Shown in pieces: positions 9,311 to 19,166 of a DNA stretch of 64,000 bases. Source of the DNA: Photorhabdus khanii NC19 (lineage in GTDB: Bacteria > Pseudomonadota > Gammaproteobacteria > Enterobacterales > Enterobacteriaceae); NCBI RefSeq assembly GCF_000517265.1, contig NZ_AYSJ01000014.1, forward strand, positions 670,740 through 734,739, in the 5' to 3' direction. The notes beneath the pieces are model-generated. The model had not been told where the DNA came from, made no database searches, and saw nothing but the letters and a program-made list of their open reading frames with translations. Made by a program: the position numbers and the translations under genes. Numbering within the stretch: the stretch's first letter is position 1; every line of letters begins with the position of its first letter.

Positions 9311-9343
9311 TTTTTAAATTAGCGACAGGCTATTATGCTATCT

Positions 9344-9371
9344 CCCCATATGCTGATATATGGGGGTTTTG
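9344..9371. terminator. Terminator between grxD and rnt
   Basis: CCCCATAT (9344-9351) pairs with ATATGGGG (9358-9365), followed by GTTTTG. The gene on the other strand ends immediately beyond, so it may act both ways. Confidence 0.7.
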
Positions 9372-10079
9372 TTATTGCTTAAATTTTAATTTGATTGTAT
9401 TAATCTTATAGTTAGCTATAAGTTTATCCGATTTTTTTTCTTCTGTTGTCGCTAAGGGCCAGCCACCAAGTTGTTTCCAGCGATTAACCATTTCACAGAA
9501 TAATTTAGCGGTACGTTCAGTATCATATAAGGCGCTGTGAGCCTGATTATTGTCGAATGGGATCCCGGCTGTAGCGCAGGCTTTTGCTAAAATCGTTTGT
9601 CCTAATACCAGACCGCCTAAAGCAGCTGTATCAAAAGTCGCAAATGGATGAAATGGATTCCGTTTCAGTCTGGCGCGTTCTGCGGCAGCCATAACAAAGC
9701 TATGATCAAAGTTAGCATTGTGCGCAACGATAATGGCCCGGCTGCAATGATTGTTTTTTATTCCTTTACGAACCATTTTAAAAATAGCGTGCAAAGCTTC
9801 ATACTCGCTCACTGCTCCACGTAGCGGATTTGATGGATCGATGCCGGTAAACTCCAGGGCTGCTGGTTCAAGATTTGCTCCCTCAAATGGCTCAATATGG
9901 AAATGAAGTGATTCGCTGGGCGCCAGCCAACCTTGATCATCCATCTCCAGTGTGATAGCGGCAATTTCAAGTAACGCGTCTGTTTTGGCACTAAAGCCGC
10001 CAGTTTCAACATCAATAACGACAGGGTAATAACCTCGAAAACGCCCACTAAGGACGTTTAGCTCTTTTTTGTCAGACAT
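9372..10079 (-). CDS. rnt: Ribonuclease T
   Basis: Exoribonuclease that trims 3' ends of tRNA and other stable RNAs and turns over the tRNA CCA end. DEDD-fold residues are visible: VIDVETGGF near residue 20, [10 protein letters not shown] near 120, and [11 protein letters not shown] near 180 (catalytic His and Asp). At 235 residues it is longer than E. coli RNase T (215), mainly through a lysine-rich tail after GGWPLA. Its ATG overlaps the gloA stop by one base (TGATG), so the two are co-translated, as in E. coli. Confidence 0.96.
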   Translation of the reverse strand: MSDKKELNVLSGRFRGYYPVVIDVETGGFSAKTDALLEIAAITLEMDDQGWLAPSESLHFHIEPFEGANLEPAALEFTGIDPSNPLRGAVSEYEALHAIFKMVRKGIKNNHCSRAIIVAHNANFDHSFVMAAAERARLKRNPFHPFATFDTAALGGLVLGQTILAKACATAGIPFDNNQAHSALYDTERTAKLFCEMVNRWKQLGGWPLATTEEKKSDKLIANYKINTIKLKFKQ

Positions 10080-10492
10080 CAGATTGAGTTACCCAGGGCG
10101 TTGCTGGCATTTGTGTTTTCAATAAGTTCAATTTTGTAACCATCCGGATCTTCAACGAAAGCAATAATGGTTGTTCCACCTTTTACCGGGCCGACTTCAC
10201 GGGTAATGTTACCACCTGCTTTGCGAATAGATTCGCAAGTGGCTGCGACATCATCGACACCCAATGCAATATGACCAAAGGCATCTCCCATTGCATAATG
10301 GTCAACTCCCCAGTTATAAGTTAACTCGATCACCGCCCCTTCGCTTTCATCTGTGTAGCCAACGAAGGCGAGTGAGTACTTATATTCTGTATTTTCACTG
10401 ACGCGCAGTAGGCGCATTCCGAATACTTCAGTATAAAAATCAATGGAGCGTTGCAGATCACCAACGCGGATCATGGTATGGAGTAAGCGCAT
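10079..10492 (-). CDS. gloA: Lactoylglutathione lyase (glyoxalase I)
   Basis: Converts the methylglyoxal-glutathione hemithioacetal to S-lactoylglutathione. The Ni-dependent vicinal-oxygen-chelate fold is shown by the four metal ligands: His5 (RLLHTMIRV), Glu56 ([10 protein letters not shown]), His74 ([10 protein letters not shown]) and Glu122 (YKIELIEN). 137 residues against 135 in E. coli. It is first gene of a two-gene unit with rnt and divergent from ydhL. Confidence 0.97.
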   Translation of the reverse strand: MRLLHTMIRVGDLQRSIDFYTEVFGMRLLRVSENTEYKYSLAFVGYTDESEGAVIELTYNWGVDHYAMGDAFGHIALGVDDVAATCESIRKAGGNITREVGPVKGGTTIIAFVEDPDGYKIELIENTNASNALGNSI

Positions 10493-10664
10493 AATTACCT
10501 CTCATTTAATGGTTTTACCAGTATTTTTGTGCGGTCTGCCGTACAAAAACCACTAACTATAACGTGTCTTACGGTTACAGTTCAATTTATCCATAATTAT
10601 AATTTATTCTCATCTGGGTTTATAATTAAATATAGTATATGAATTGTATAGGAAAGGGGATGTG

Positions 10665-10904
10665 ATGGTCGAGCAACTGGAGTTCTTTGCTATTCCCAGC
10701 CCTTGTCGAGGAATCTGTCAGGCTAATGAGCGGGGTTTTTGTTTGGGATGTTATCGCAGCCGGGAAGAAAGGTTTAATTGGATGAAAATGTCAGACGGGC
10801 AAAAGCGTGAAGTATTGAGATTGTGCCGGCAAAGATATTTACGTACAGTGAGAGCACAAAATCAGACAGATGAAGAACTCCCTGAGCAGCCATCACTATT
10901 TTAA
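10665..10904 (+). CDS. ydhL: DUF1289 protein YdhL
   Basis: A 79-residue soluble protein with the DUF1289 cysteine pattern SPCRGIC-x8-CLGCYRSREERFNW (four cysteines, possibly metal binding), then a basic helix and the conserved C-terminal QPSLF. It matches E. coli YdhL along its length. Start chosen at MVEQLEFF, 6 bases after GGAAAGGGG; a TTG seven codons upstream is unlikely. The biochemical role is unknown in the family. Confidence 0.92.
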   Translation: MVEQLEFFAIPSPCRGICQANERGFCLGCYRSREERFNWMKMSDGQKREVLRLCRQRYLRTVRAQNQTDEELPEQPSLF

Positions 10905-11463
10905 TTAGAAAATTTTGAGGTTATTAGAGTTAACAATTCAATGATTTACTTATATAGGGTTATATTTTTGGCGAAGTTATAAATGTTCTACTATAATTTA
11001 CGGTGTTTTGTTTGTTATTTTTTTATTTATTGCTTAGCGTGAAGGCTAACGGTTTTTATTTTGAGTGTTTTTATAACTTTATGTTTTAAATGGAATTTTT
11101 AGTTTGATTGTGTGACAAATGTAAAATAAAAACAACATTAATGTAAAAATAGATAGCTTAGCATTTAGATGACAGCTATCCTTATAGTACTTGGAATAAA
11201 GTATTGAATGATATTTATTGGTTTCTATTTGTTTGTATTCATAGTTCTGATAGTTTTTGTGTTAAAAATATTGTATGTTAATTGTTTTGTTCTGAATTGA
11301 ATTTAAGTTTAGTTGTTCTTGGTTATAGTTACCTGAATTAGTTAGTTACTAAGAGTTTACTGTGATTGCACAGAAGTTATATATACTTTTTTAAGGCTAA
11401 TTAGCCTGATTTAGAAAAATTTGGCTGTTATGTTTAGTAGGCTAGTTATTTAAGGAGGGACAA
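10905..11463. other. 559-bp AT-rich regulatory interval before slyA
   Basis: No ORF of note. The stretch is strongly AT-rich. It contains a GCTTAGCA element near 11156 and two AGGCTA-type elements close to slyA, one of them a perfect 14-bp palindrome (see the separate entry). Long AT-rich leaders of this kind are typical H-NS/SlyA-controlled promoters. Confidence 0.5.
11394..11407. promoter_or_regulatory. 14-bp palindrome AGGCTAATTAGCCT, candidate SlyA operator
   Basis: A perfect dyad 56 bases upstream of the slyA start; a half copy (AGGCTAGTTA) recurs near 11440. It resembles the TTAGC...GCTAA SlyA consensus in its half-site content but with the halves in inverse order, so the assignment is tentative. 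Confidence 0.4.
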
Positions 11464-11895
11464 TTGGAATCTACATTGGGATCAGATCTGGCACGGTTAG
11501 TCCGTATTTGGCGTGCTTTAATTGATTATCGTTTAAAGCCGTTGGAATTAACTCAGACTCATTGGGTAACGCTATACAATATTAGCCGGCTACCCCAGGA
11601 GCAATCTCAGATACAGTTGGCGAAAGCTATCGGTATTGAACAACCATCTTTAGTCAGAACATTAGATCAGCTTGAGGAAAAAAGACTTATCACTCGGCAT
11701 ACTTGTGCCAATGATCGTCGTGCAAAAAGAATCAAGCTGACTGAAGACTCTGCATCAGTTATTAGGGAGTTAGATGGTGTTATTGCATCGACAAGAAATG
11801 AGATTCTGGATGGTATTTCACGCGAGGAACTTGCTTTTCTTTCCACTTTAGTGCAGAAACTAGAGCAAAATATTATCCAATTACAGAGTAGATAG
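11464..11895 (+). CDS. slyA: MarR-family regulator SlyA, TTG start
   Basis: Dimeric winged-helix regulator that counters H-NS and controls virulence and envelope genes in enterobacteria. The 143-residue product begins with TTG ([15 protein letters not shown] after the start), with AAGGAGGG 4 bases upstream. Salmonella slyA is also reported to start with TTG. The DNA-binding helix-wing is [20 protein letters not shown] to [11 protein letters not shown] (residues about 48-100). It is convergent with slyB. In insect pathogens SlyA is a plausible switch for virulence functions; that is inference. Confidence 0.95.
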   Translation: MESTLGSDLARLVRIWRALIDYRLKPLELTQTHWVTLYNISRLPQEQSQIQLAKAIGIEQPSLVRTLDQLEEKRLITRHTCANDRRAKRIKLTEDSASVIRELDGVIASTRNEILDGISREELAFLSTLVQKLEQNIIQLQSR

Positions 11896-11930
11896 TAATT
11901 ACGATATCCATGAAATGCTAACCGGATGAA

Positions 11931-11970
11931 AGAAGACCGCGACTTACAAAGATGAAGTCACGGTTTTCTT
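11931..11970. terminator. Bidirectional terminator between slyA and slyB
   Basis: AGAAGACCGCGACTT pairs with AAGTCACGGTTTTCTT around a short loop, with one mismatch, between two converging genes. It has T-runs on both strands. Confidence 0.7.
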
Positions 11971-11979
11971 ATCTATATT

Positions 11980-12450
11980 TTATTGTCGAGGTGAAACCGT
12001 CAGATTATTGCCCTGGCCTGCGATTCTGACACGTTGGCCTTTACTGAAGACTGTTTTGCCTTGTTTTTGAACAACAATGATGCTTTCACCACTGTCACGA
12101 CGAATTTCCAATTCTACACCTTTAGTTGTGTTGAGTGCCCCCTGAATGTTTTGGCCTGCAACGCCACCGGCAACTGCACCCGCAGCAGTCGCCAATGTGT
12201 TGCCGCTGCCACCACCAATAGTATTACCAACCAGGCCACCCAGAACTGCGCCACCGATAGCACCTAATACATTCTCATTGCTGCCTGCTTGAATATTGAC
12301 AGGACGAACGGAAACAATCGTACCGTAAGAGACTGTCTGGACTTGTTTAGCTTGTCCGGCAGTATAGGTATCACCAGAAAGGGAATCGGTGTTGACACAG
12401 CCTGATAATGATGCGACTGCAACCGCGCTAACTAAAAAATGCTTAAACAT
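11980..12450 (-). CDS. slyB: Outer-membrane lipoprotein SlyB
   Basis: A 156-residue glycine-zipper lipoprotein. The signal peptide MFKHFLVSAVAVASLSGC ends in the lipobox LSGC (Cys18). Two glycine-rich hydrophobic stretches follow (GAIGGAVLGGLVGNTIGGG and AAGAVAGGVAGQNI, residues about 60-105), then a soluble beta-rich tail. In E. coli SlyB is PhoPQ-controlled and stabilises outer-membrane proteins under envelope stress. Start at 12450 is chosen for the signal peptide and an AGGAG site 7 bases upstream; the longer frame begins without either. Confidence 0.95.
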   Translation of the reverse strand: MFKHFLVSAVAVASLSGCVNTDSLSGDTYTAGQAKQVQTVSYGTIVSVRPVNIQAGSNENVLGAIGGAVLGGLVGNTIGGGSGNTLATAAGAVAGGVAGQNIQGALNTTKGVELEIRRDSGESIIVVQKQGKTVFSKGQRVRIAGQGNNLTVSPRQ

Positions 12451-12788
12451 AATAACTCCTGATTTTAATGCCTGACTGCGGAAATCTGATAGCTTATGGG
12501 CAACCAAGCTACAACCGGCATTGGCAACAAGTAATAAAAAATTTATTCGGATAGAATAGTCGGTACATTAGCAATCTAGTGCTAAACATATATTAAACGT
12601 CAATAGAGATTTTTAAAAGAAATAGCTATTAATGAAAAATTCCACATTTTTGTGAAGTTGTTTCCAAAACTTAGGTTTTATTCCTTTGTTTTCCTATTAA
12701 CCATATACAGCTAAAACCACTGCGCTTTATAGTTATTGGCGTGGTTTCTGATTTTATCAAGACAGATTCTAAGCAGGAAGGCAAATTA
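12451..12788. other. Divergent slyB/anmK promoter region (338 bp)
   Basis: AT-rich non-coding interval between two divergent genes. I see no RNA gene or repeat in it. Confidence 0.5.
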
Positions 12789-13907
12789 ATGGTTATGAAG
12801 TCAGGTCGTTATATTGGTGTTATGTCGGGTACAAGTCTGGATGGGGTTGATGTGGTGCTTGCAGCAATCAGCGATAAAGTTGTTGCTCAACAAGCCAGTT
12901 ATTCACATCCATTTCCATATGAACTGAAGCAAAAAATTCTCGCAGTTTGTCAGGGGCAACAAACGACATTATCTGCGATAGGCCGGTTAGATTATGAACT
13001 GGGTTCTTTATTCGCTGAAGCCGTACAAGGTTTACTGGTTAAAACAGGGTTAACTTCAAATGAGATTATTGCTGTGGGGTGTCATGGGCAGACCGTTTGG
13101 CATGAGCCGGACAGTCACATGCCTTTCACCATGCAGCTTGGCGATAATAACCGTATCGCGGCTTTAACCGGGATGACCACTGTTGGTGATTTTCGCCGGC
13201 GGGATATGGCATATGGTGGGCAGGGCGCGCCATTAGTGCCGGCTTTTCATTTCGCTGTGTTAGGTCATCCAACAGAACGCAGGATAATTCTCAATATCGG
13301 TGGTATTGCTAACATAACGACGCTGTTACCTGGATCGTTAGTTAAAGGGTATGACACCGGTCCGGGTAATATGCTGATGGATAGCTGGGTATGGTGCCAT
13401 CAGAAAAAACCTTATGATAAAGATGGTCAATGGGCACGAGAGGGTGCCGTCAATAACAGCTTACTCAGACAAATGCTCTCTGATCACTATTTTTCGCGGC
13501 CCGCCCCTAAAAGCACCGGCCGGGAGTATTTCAATATGAGTTGGTTGGAAGCACAATTAGTTAACTTTCCTGATATATTACCCGTTGATGTTCAGGCCAC
13601 ACTGGCCGAGCTGACAGCGGTATCTGTGTCACAGCAAATCATGTTGAGTGGTGGGTGCGAACGTCTGCTGGTTTGTGGTGGTGGCGCGCGTAATCCACAA
13701 ATAATGAGTCGACTTTCTGCATTATTGCCGGGGACAGAAGTGTGTCCGACAGATAAATATGGTCTTAGTGGTGATGATATGGAAGCACTGGCATTTGCCT
13801 GGTTAGCATTCCGTACGATGTCAGGAGCTTCAGGGAATTTACCTTCTGTTACCGGCGCCAGCAGTAAAACTATTTTAGGTGCAATTTATCCTGTTACTAA
13901 TGAATAA
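12789..13907 (+). CDS. anmK: Anhydro-N-acetylmuramic acid kinase
   Basis: Phosphorylates and opens 1,6-anhydroMurNAc recovered from the cell wall, giving MurNAc-6-phosphate. Kinase motifs: [11 protein letters not shown] near the N-terminus, [55 protein letters not shown], and the C-terminal [11 protein letters not shown]. 372 residues from the ATG at 12789 (AGGAAGG 7 bases upstream); MKSGRY two codons later is the E. coli start and cannot be excluded. In E. coli mliC lies between anmK and pdxH; here there are only 48 bp. Confidence 0.96.
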   Translation: MVMKSGRYIGVMSGTSLDGVDVVLAAISDKVVAQQASYSHPFPYELKQKILAVCQGQQTTLSAIGRLDYELGSLFAEAVQGLLVKTGLTSNEIIAVGCHGQTVWHEPDSHMPFTMQLGDNNRIAALTGMTTVGDFRRRDMAYGGQGAPLVPAFHFAVLGHPTERRIILNIGGIANITTLLPGSLVKGYDTGPGNMLMDSWVWCHQKKPYDKDGQWAREGAVNNSLLRQMLSDHYFSRPAPKSTGREYFNMSWLEAQLVNFPDILPVDVQATLAELTAVSVSQQIMLSGGCERLLVCGGGARNPQIMSRLSALLPGTEVCPTDKYGLSGDDMEALAFAWLAFRTMSGASGNLPSVTGASSKTILGAIYPVTNE

Positions 13908-13955
13908 CAATGGTAAGCTGTCTGGTATTTGATAAATCATAAGCAGAGCTACATA

Positions 13956-14609
13956 ATGTCAGAACGTAATGAATTTGATGTTGCAGAATTACGCCGCGAA
14001 TATGTCCGTGGCGGGTTAAGACGTAAAGATTTGACTAAAGAACCCATCGAACTTTTTGAACGTTGGCTAAAGCAGGCATGTGAAGCCAAATTGTATGATC
14101 CAACGGCAATGTGTATCGCAACGGTCGATGAGAATGGTCAACCATATCAACGTATTGTTCTATTGAAGCATTTTGATACCAATAGTTTGGTTTTTTATAC
14201 AAATTTAGGCAGCCGAAAAGCAAAACATTTGGCGCAGAATAACAAAATCAGCCTTCATTTCCCTTGGCATCCACTGGAAAGGCAGGTTTCTTTTCTGGGT
14301 AAAGCTGAACGCCTTTCTCCTGTTGAAGTGGTGAAATATTTCCATAGTCGCCCCAAAGATAGCCAGATTGCTGCATGGGTGTCGCAACAATCTTCCCGTA
14401 TTTCCACACGTGGTGTTTTGGAAGGGAAATTCCTTGAACTAAAACAGAAATTCCTAAATGGTGAGGTTCCTTTACCCAGCTTTTGGGGGGGATTTAAAGT
14501 GACCTTTGATTCTGTTGAGTTTTGGCAGGGTGGTGCAAATCGGCTCCATGACCGGTTTATTTATCAACGGGAAGGCGATAGCTGGCATATTGACAGGCTT
14601 GCACCATAA
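13956..14609 (+). CDS. pdxH: Pyridoxine/pyridoxamine 5'-phosphate oxidase
   Basis: FMN enzyme that oxidises PNP and PMP to pyridoxal 5'-phosphate. 217 residues with [43 protein letters not shown] and the C-terminal [17 protein letters not shown]...WHIDRLAP that forms the FMN/substrate site. Start at MSERNEFDV matches the family length (218 in E. coli). It forms a B6-related cluster with pdxY, with tyrS between them, as in E. coli. An ERIC element follows it. Confidence 0.97.
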   Translation: MSERNEFDVAELRREYVRGGLRRKDLTKEPIELFERWLKQACEAKLYDPTAMCIATVDENGQPYQRIVLLKHFDTNSLVFYTNLGSRKAKHLAQNNKISLHFPWHPLERQVSFLGKAERLSPVEVVKYFHSRPKDSQIAAWVSQQSSRISTRGVLEGKFLELKQKFLNGEVPLPSFWGGFKVTFDSVEFWQGGANRLHDRFIYQREGDSWHIDRLAP

Positions 14610-14691
14610 ATCGTGGATTACTATTTTTAGTACTGGCACTTATAGTATTGGCGCTTTATGCTATGCCGCACTCTTTTTGAATCGCGATTTA

Positions 14692-14818
14692 TATACCCTA
14701 TAGATTTCAAGATGCATCGAGACGGCAAGGGAGCGAATCCCCGGGCGCATAGCGAACTATGTGACCGGGGTGAGCGAGTGCAGCCAACAAAGAGGCAACT
14801 TGAAAGATAACGGGTATA
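14692..14818 (+). repeat. ERIC element, copy 1 (pdxH-tyrS)
   Basis: Exactly 127 bp, bounded by TATACCC and GGGTATA. It contains GTGACCGGGGTGAGCG and GCAGCCAACAAAGAGGCAAC, the core of the enterobacterial repetitive intergenic consensus. It ends 35 bases before the tyrS ATG, so it is part of the tyrS leader if transcribed from pdxH. Confidence 0.95.
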
Positions 14819-14853
14819 CAACAGACAAAATAAATAAACTGATGGAGCCATTA

Positions 14854-16128
14854 ATGTCTAGCAATAACCTGATAAAACAACTGCAAGAGCGGGGCCTCAT
14901 TGCCCAGGTTACGGATGAAAATGCGTTAGTAGAGAGACTGGCGCAAGGCCCTGTTTCCCTCTATTGTGGTTTCGATCCGACCGCTGACAGCTTGCATTTG
15001 GGGCATCTGGTTCCTTTGCTGTGTTTAAAACGATTCCAGCTGGCCGGGCATAAGCCTGTGGCGTTGGTTGGTGGGGCTACGGGTTTGATTGGCGATCCAA
15101 GCTTCAAAGCCACTGAACGTAAATTGAATACCGAAGATACCGTTAAAGAGTGGGTAGAAAAAATCCGCCGGCAGGTTTCACCTTTCCTGGATTTTGATTG
15201 TGGTGAGAACAGCGCTAAAACAGCCAATAATTATGATTGGTTTGGCAACATGGATGTTTTGACTTTCCTGCGTGATATCGGCAAACATTTCTCGGTTAAT
15301 CAGATGATTAACAAAGAAGCGGTTAAACAGCGTTTGAACCGTGATGATGTGGGTATTTCTTTTACTGAGTTTTCTTATAATTTGCTGCAATCGTATGACT
15401 TTGCCCGCCTGAATGAAGTGCATGGTGTTGAGTTGCAGATTGGTGGTTCTGACCAGTGGGGGAATATTACTTCAGGTATTGATTTAACCCGTCGTATCAA
15501 CCAGAAACAAGTATTTGGTATGACTGTTCCTCTGATTACTAAATCTGATGGCACTAAATTTGGTAAGACAGAAGGTGGGGCTGTTTGGTTGGATCCGAAG
15601 AAAACCAGTCCATACAAATTCTATCAATTCTGGATTAACACTGCGGATGCTGATGTCTATCGCTTCCTGAAATTCTTTACCTTTATGAGTCTTGAAGATA
15701 TTGATGCTTTGGAAGAAGAAGACAGAAATAGCGGCAAAGCGCCTCGTGCTCAGTACGAGTTGGCAGAACAGGTCACCGGCATGGTGCACGGTGCAGAAGG
15801 GGTGGCAGCCGCTAAACGTATTACAGAAAGTTTGTTCTCCGGTGCAGTCGCTGATTTGACCGAAGAGGATTTTGCTCAACTGGCACAGGATGGTATGCCT
15901 GTAATCGAGTTGGAAAAAGGCGCAGATTTGCAACAAGCTTTGGTTAATGCCGGGTTAGTCCCTTCCCGTGGTCAAGCACGGACTATGATTAGTTCCAACG
16001 CTGTTGCGGTTAATGGTGAAAAGCAGTCTGAACCTGAATATGTGTTTACTAACAGTAATTGTCTGTTTGATCGTTACACATTGTTGCGTCGTGGCAAAAA
16101 ACACGATTGCTTGATCTGCTGGAAATAA
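14854..16128 (+). CDS. tyrS: Tyrosyl-tRNA synthetase
   Basis: Class I synthetase charging tRNA-Tyr. [15 protein letters not shown] holds the HIGH-type motif (HLGH), [12 protein letters not shown] holds the KMSKS equivalent (KFGKT), and the C-terminal S4 RNA-binding domain covers about residues 350-424 ([19 protein letters not shown]). 424 residues, equal to E. coli. Start chosen at MSSNNLIKQ (GGAG 8 bases upstream). The frame stays open backwards into the ERIC repeat, which can mislead start prediction by 31 codons. Confidence 0.97.
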   Translation: MSSNNLIKQLQERGLIAQVTDENALVERLAQGPVSLYCGFDPTADSLHLGHLVPLLCLKRFQLAGHKPVALVGGATGLIGDPSFKATERKLNTEDTVKEWVEKIRRQVSPFLDFDCGENSAKTANNYDWFGNMDVLTFLRDIGKHFSVNQMINKEAVKQRLNRDDVGISFTEFSYNLLQSYDFARLNEVHGVELQIGGSDQWGNITSGIDLTRRINQKQVFGMTVPLITKSDGTKFGKTEGGAVWLDPKKTSPYKFYQFWINTADADVYRFLKFFTFMSLEDIDALEEEDRNSGKAPRAQYELAEQVTGMVHGAEGVAAAKRITESLFSGAVADLTEEDFAQLAQDGMPVIELEKGADLQQALVNAGLVPSRGQARTMISSNAVAVNGEKQSEPEYVFTNSNCLFDRYTLLRRGKKHDCLICWK

Positions 16129-16141
16129 CCAATATTGCGTA

Positions 16142-16268
16142 TATACCCAATAGATTTCAAGTTGCAGCGCGGCGGCAAGTGAACGCATCCCCAGGAGCAT
16201 AGATAACTTTGTGACTGGGGTAAATGAAAGCAGCCAACAAAGCAGCAACTTGAAAAATGAAGGGTATA
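16142..16268 (+). repeat. ERIC element, copy 2 (tyrS-pdxY), diverged
   Basis: 127 bp with the same TATACCC/GGGTATA ends and the GCAGCCAACAAAG core, but many substitutions compared with copies 1, 3 and 4. An older insertion. Confidence 0.92.
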
Positions 16269-16352
16269 AATGGGCAACGGTAATGTTGCCCTTTTTCTTA
16301 CCCTAACTTTATCTTACAAACAGAAGCCAGAATAAAAATATAGGCCACAATT

Positions 16353-17216
16353 GTGAAAAATATCCTTTCGATTCAATCTCATGTTGTTTTTGGGCACGCT
16401 GGTAACAGCGCTGCGGAATTCCCTATGCGTCGGATGGGGGTAAATGTCTGGCCGTTGAACACCGTCCAGTTTTCAAATCACACCCAATATGCTCAATGGA
16501 AAGGGTGTGTTATGCCGGCTAACCATCTCACCGAAATCGTTCAGGGTATTGAAGAAATTGAACAGCTCAAATCTTGTAGTGCAGTTTTGAGTGGATATAT
16601 CGGTTCACCAGAGCAGGGTAGTCATATTATCGATATAGTGAAACGGGTAAAGGCGGCGAATCCTGATGCTTGGTATTTCTGTGATCCTGTTATGGGACAT
16701 CCAGAAAAAGGTTGTATTGTTGCCCCCGGGGTTGCTGAATTTTTGTGTGAAAAAGCGCTCCCTGTGAGTGATGTCATTGCACCAAATTTGCTGGAGCTTG
16801 AAACGCTCAGTATGCAGAAAGTGACCAATGTAGAACAGGCGGTTACGGCTGCCCGATCTCTGTGCGAAAGAGGTCCGGATGTTGTACTGGTTAAACATCT
16901 TAGTCGTGCTGGTTATCGGGCTGATCGTTTTGAAATGCTATTAGTGACTCAAGAGCATAGTTGGCATGTTAGTCGGCTTTTAGTGGATTTTGGCGAACGT
17001 CAGCCGGTTGGTGTTGGTGATTTAACCAGCGGTTTGCTATTAGTTAATCTATTAAAAGGAGAGTCTTTACAAACGGCTCTTGAACATGTCGCTGCTGCGG
17101 TTTATGAAGTTATGATAACAACCAAAGATATGGATGAATATGAGTTACAGATTGTAGCTGCTCAAGACAGAATGGTGACGCCTGACCATGAATTTCGTGC
17201 GACACAATTAGATTAA
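16353..17216 (+). CDS. pdxY: Pyridoxal kinase PdxY
   Basis: Ribokinase-fold enzyme phosphorylating pyridoxal in vitamin B6 salvage. 287 residues, the E. coli length. [16 protein letters not shown] near the N-terminus contacts pyridoxal, [11 protein letters not shown] is in the middle, and [11 protein letters not shown] (catalytic Asp and anion hole) is near residue 225. GTG start at 16353; no upstream alternative with homology. The second ERIC copy separates it from tyrS. Confidence 0.96.
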   Translation: MKNILSIQSHVVFGHAGNSAAEFPMRRMGVNVWPLNTVQFSNHTQYAQWKGCVMPANHLTEIVQGIEEIEQLKSCSAVLSGYIGSPEQGSHIIDIVKRVKAANPDAWYFCDPVMGHPEKGCIVAPGVAEFLCEKALPVSDVIAPNLLELETLSMQKVTNVEQAVTAARSLCERGPDVVLVKHLSRAGYRADRFEMLLVTQEHSWHVSRLLVDFGERQPVGVGDLTSGLLLVNLLKGESLQTALEHVAAAVYEVMITTKDMDEYELQIVAAQDRMVTPDHEFRATQLD

Positions 17217-17242
17217 TACGTAATTAGATTAATAATGTATTT

Positions 17243-17280
17243 AACCGTTCCACTGATGTTGTGTGGAACGGTTTGTTTAT
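17243..17280. terminator. Strong terminator after pdxY
   Basis: AACCGTTCCAC (17243-17253) pairs perfectly with GTGGAACGGTT (17263-17273), followed by TGTTTAT. It lies between converging pdxY and gstA. Confidence 0.85.
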
Positions 17281-17287
17281 CTGTAGA

Positions 17288-17893
17288 TCAAATTAATCCT
17301 TCAGCTTTCAATGCATCACGAACGTTTGGACGTTCTGCAATTTTTTCCTGATAGGCTTTAAGATGTATCAGGCCGGATAAATCTAACTGAACCAAAGGTG
17401 CCCAGTTGCTGACCGTAAATAAATAGGCGTCAGCAACAGTAAAATTATCTCCGGCAATGTAGGGCTGGTTTGCCAATACTTCATCTATATAATGGAATTT
17501 TTTAAGTAGATAATTAATAGCAACAGGAAGATAATTGTCTGGTGTTCCTGGTAAAAATAGTGGTGAATACCCTTTATGAATCTCACTGGAAATATAACTA
17601 AGACATTCAAGCTGGTGATATCGCTCCATCGTCCCGGCGGGTGCAATTAATTTTTTCTCCGGTTTCTGGTCTGCAATATATTGAACAATAACAGATCCTT
17701 CGGTAAGGATCTCATTGTTATCTAACAGAAGAGTTGGTACCTGGCCTTTTGGGTTAACTGCGAGAAAATCGTCGCCGTTCTCTGTTTTTTTCGTTTTTAG
17801 ATCAACTTTAATAACGCTGAAATCAAGCCCTGCTTCACGGAGTATGATGTGAGGAGATAGGGAACACGTTCCAGGTTGGTAATAAAGTTTCAT
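17288..17893 (-). CDS. gstA: Glutathione S-transferase
   Basis: Beta-class cytosolic GST conjugating glutathione to electrophiles. [22 protein letters not shown] is the thioredoxin-fold start with the catalytic Cys10 region, [13 protein letters not shown] holds the cis-proline, and [13 protein letters not shown] binds glutathione; the helical C-terminal domain follows. 201 residues, equal to E. coli GstA. Start chosen at 17893 with AAGGAGC 6 bases upstream. It sits next to pdxY as in E. coli. Confidence 0.95.
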   Translation of the reverse strand: MKLYYQPGTCSLSPHIILREAGLDFSVIKVDLKTKKTENGDDFLAVNPKGQVPTLLLDNNEILTEGSVIVQYIADQKPEKKLIAPAGTMERYHQLECLSYISSEIHKGYSPLFLPGTPDNYLPVAINYLLKKFHYIDEVLANQPYIAGDNFTVADAYLFTVSNWAPLVQLDLSGLIHLKAYQEKIAERPNVRDALKAEGLI

Positions 17894-18029
17894 GTATCGC
17901 TCCTTAAAAGTTTCCGGTAGTAAATACAATTTAAATTACAGGTTCTGGGACAAAGGAACTCAGCAAGGCTTTTGTCATAGCCTTGATATATATTATCACG
18001 ATATATGGAAATATGTTATGTCAAATTGA

Positions 18030-18156
18030 TATACCCGTTATCTTTCAAGTTGCCTCTTTGTTGGCTGCACTCGCTCATCCCGGTCACATAGTTCGCTATG
18101 CGCCCGGGGATTCGCTTCCTTGACGTCGCGATGCATCTTGAAATCTATAGGGTATA
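18030..18156 (-). repeat. ERIC element, copy 3 (inverted orientation)
   Basis: 127 bp, the reverse complement of copies 1 and 4 with only about four substitutions by eye against copy 1. It marks the edge between the conserved gstA block and an AT-rich accessory stretch. Confidence 0.95.
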
Positions 18157-18285
18157 ATTAAATAAATATAAGGTGTGTGATTGTATTGTGATGAGATTTT
18201 TTTATCTCTTTGTTTATATCATTGGTGTTCTGTTTTTTTATAATATTTCCGAATAGATTGGTGGCTAATATAGAAGTTTAGTGTT

Positions 18286-18315
18286 AGTTCTGGATGCAGT
18301 TACTTATCCAGAACT
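18286..18315. terminator. 10-bp perfect stem-loop in AT-rich region
   Basis: AGTTCTGGAT (18286-18295) pairs with ATCCAGAACT (18306-18315). It lies 93 bases downstream of the unrecognised gene's stop. No strong T-run on that strand; function uncertain. Confidence 0.45.
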
Positions 18316-18407
18316 GACTTGTATTTTGTGTTATATAGCATATTTTCAACTAATTATATTATAAAAAGTAAATAATAGAGATTGTTGATAATTTCATCTT
18401 ATATTGG

Positions 18408-19166
18408 CTATAAGATAATTAATACATTATTCTTATTAAATAACTTATAATCATAAGAAAATAAATTGAATTTATCCGTAAAGTTACTAAAGTAAACCAT
18501 GCATTGTCTATAGTTTCTTGTGAAAATATTTTTTTTATTTTCCTCGTTAAAATATTCAATTAACTCATTGTAAATGTCGTTAATTGCTTTTATTTGTCCA
18601 TTAAGCCTATTAACTGAATTGTTTATAGTTTCCAAGCTAAATGAAACATCTGATATGTTTAAAATGATTTCTTCCATCAATAGGGAAATTTTATATATTT
18701 GATTTTTATCTTCTCCGTTGGGAATGTTTTTTAATAATTTATGAATTTTTATATGTGTTTTTCTGGCGAAATTTTTCTTATGCTCAAAGTTAATTTTAGA
18801 TATTTCAAATGATTGTGGTATTTTTGAAATAAAACTATTTACTTTACTAAAATCTGATTCAATTTCTTTCAATGCATGACTGACTATGGCAATATAGCCA
18901 TGACCTAAATATCCACAGCTAAGTGATCCTAAATAAGTTGTTACTTTTTTTATATTCTTAATAATTGTGTCAATATCTTGTTCATCGAAATTATATGCAT
19001 ATTCATAATTTTCCAGTGCTGATGGCCAGCCATATAATGATCCACTAAATTCACGCCAAAAAGAATCAATTTCTTGTGATGGGTCATAATTTTTAAGACA
19101 TTCGGGTAGTTTTATATTCGTAATTGATTTGAACATATTGGATATAATTAAAAAGTCATTTTTCAT
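18408..19166 (-). CDS. Unrecognised 252-residue AT-rich protein
   Basis: I do not recognise this protein. It starts MKNDFLIISNMFKSI (AAGGTG 7 bases upstream of the ATG at 19166; a GTG three codons earlier is possible). It is rich in Lys, Asn, Ile and Phe. A moderately hydrophobic segment YLGSLSCGYLGHGYIAIVSHAL lies at about residues 82-103, and an extended helical, heptad-like stretch covers about 145-215. There is no signal peptide. The overall all-helical look with one hydrophobic hairpin recalls alpha-pore-forming toxins, but no family motif supports that. Its A+T content is well above the flanking core genes, and there is no counterpart at this locus in E. coli, so acquisition by transfer is likely. 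Confidence 0.6.
   Translation of the reverse strand: MKNDFLIISNMFKSITNIKLPECLKNYDPSQEIDSFWREFSGSLYGWPSALENYEYAYNFDEQDIDTIIKNIKKVTTYLGSLSCGYLGHGYIAIVSHALKEIESDFSKVNSFISKIPQSFEISKINFEHKKNFARKTHIKIHKLLKNIPNGEDKNQIYKISLLMEEIILNISDVSFSLETINNSVNRLNGQIKAINDIYNELIEYFNEENKKNIFTRNYRQCMVYFSNFTDKFNLFSYDYKLFNKNNVLIIL

Noticed and set aside
14761-14853. 31-residue N-terminal extension of tyrosyl-tRNA synthetase.
   Set aside because: It is translated ERIC repeat plus leader; the family start and ribosome site are at 14854.
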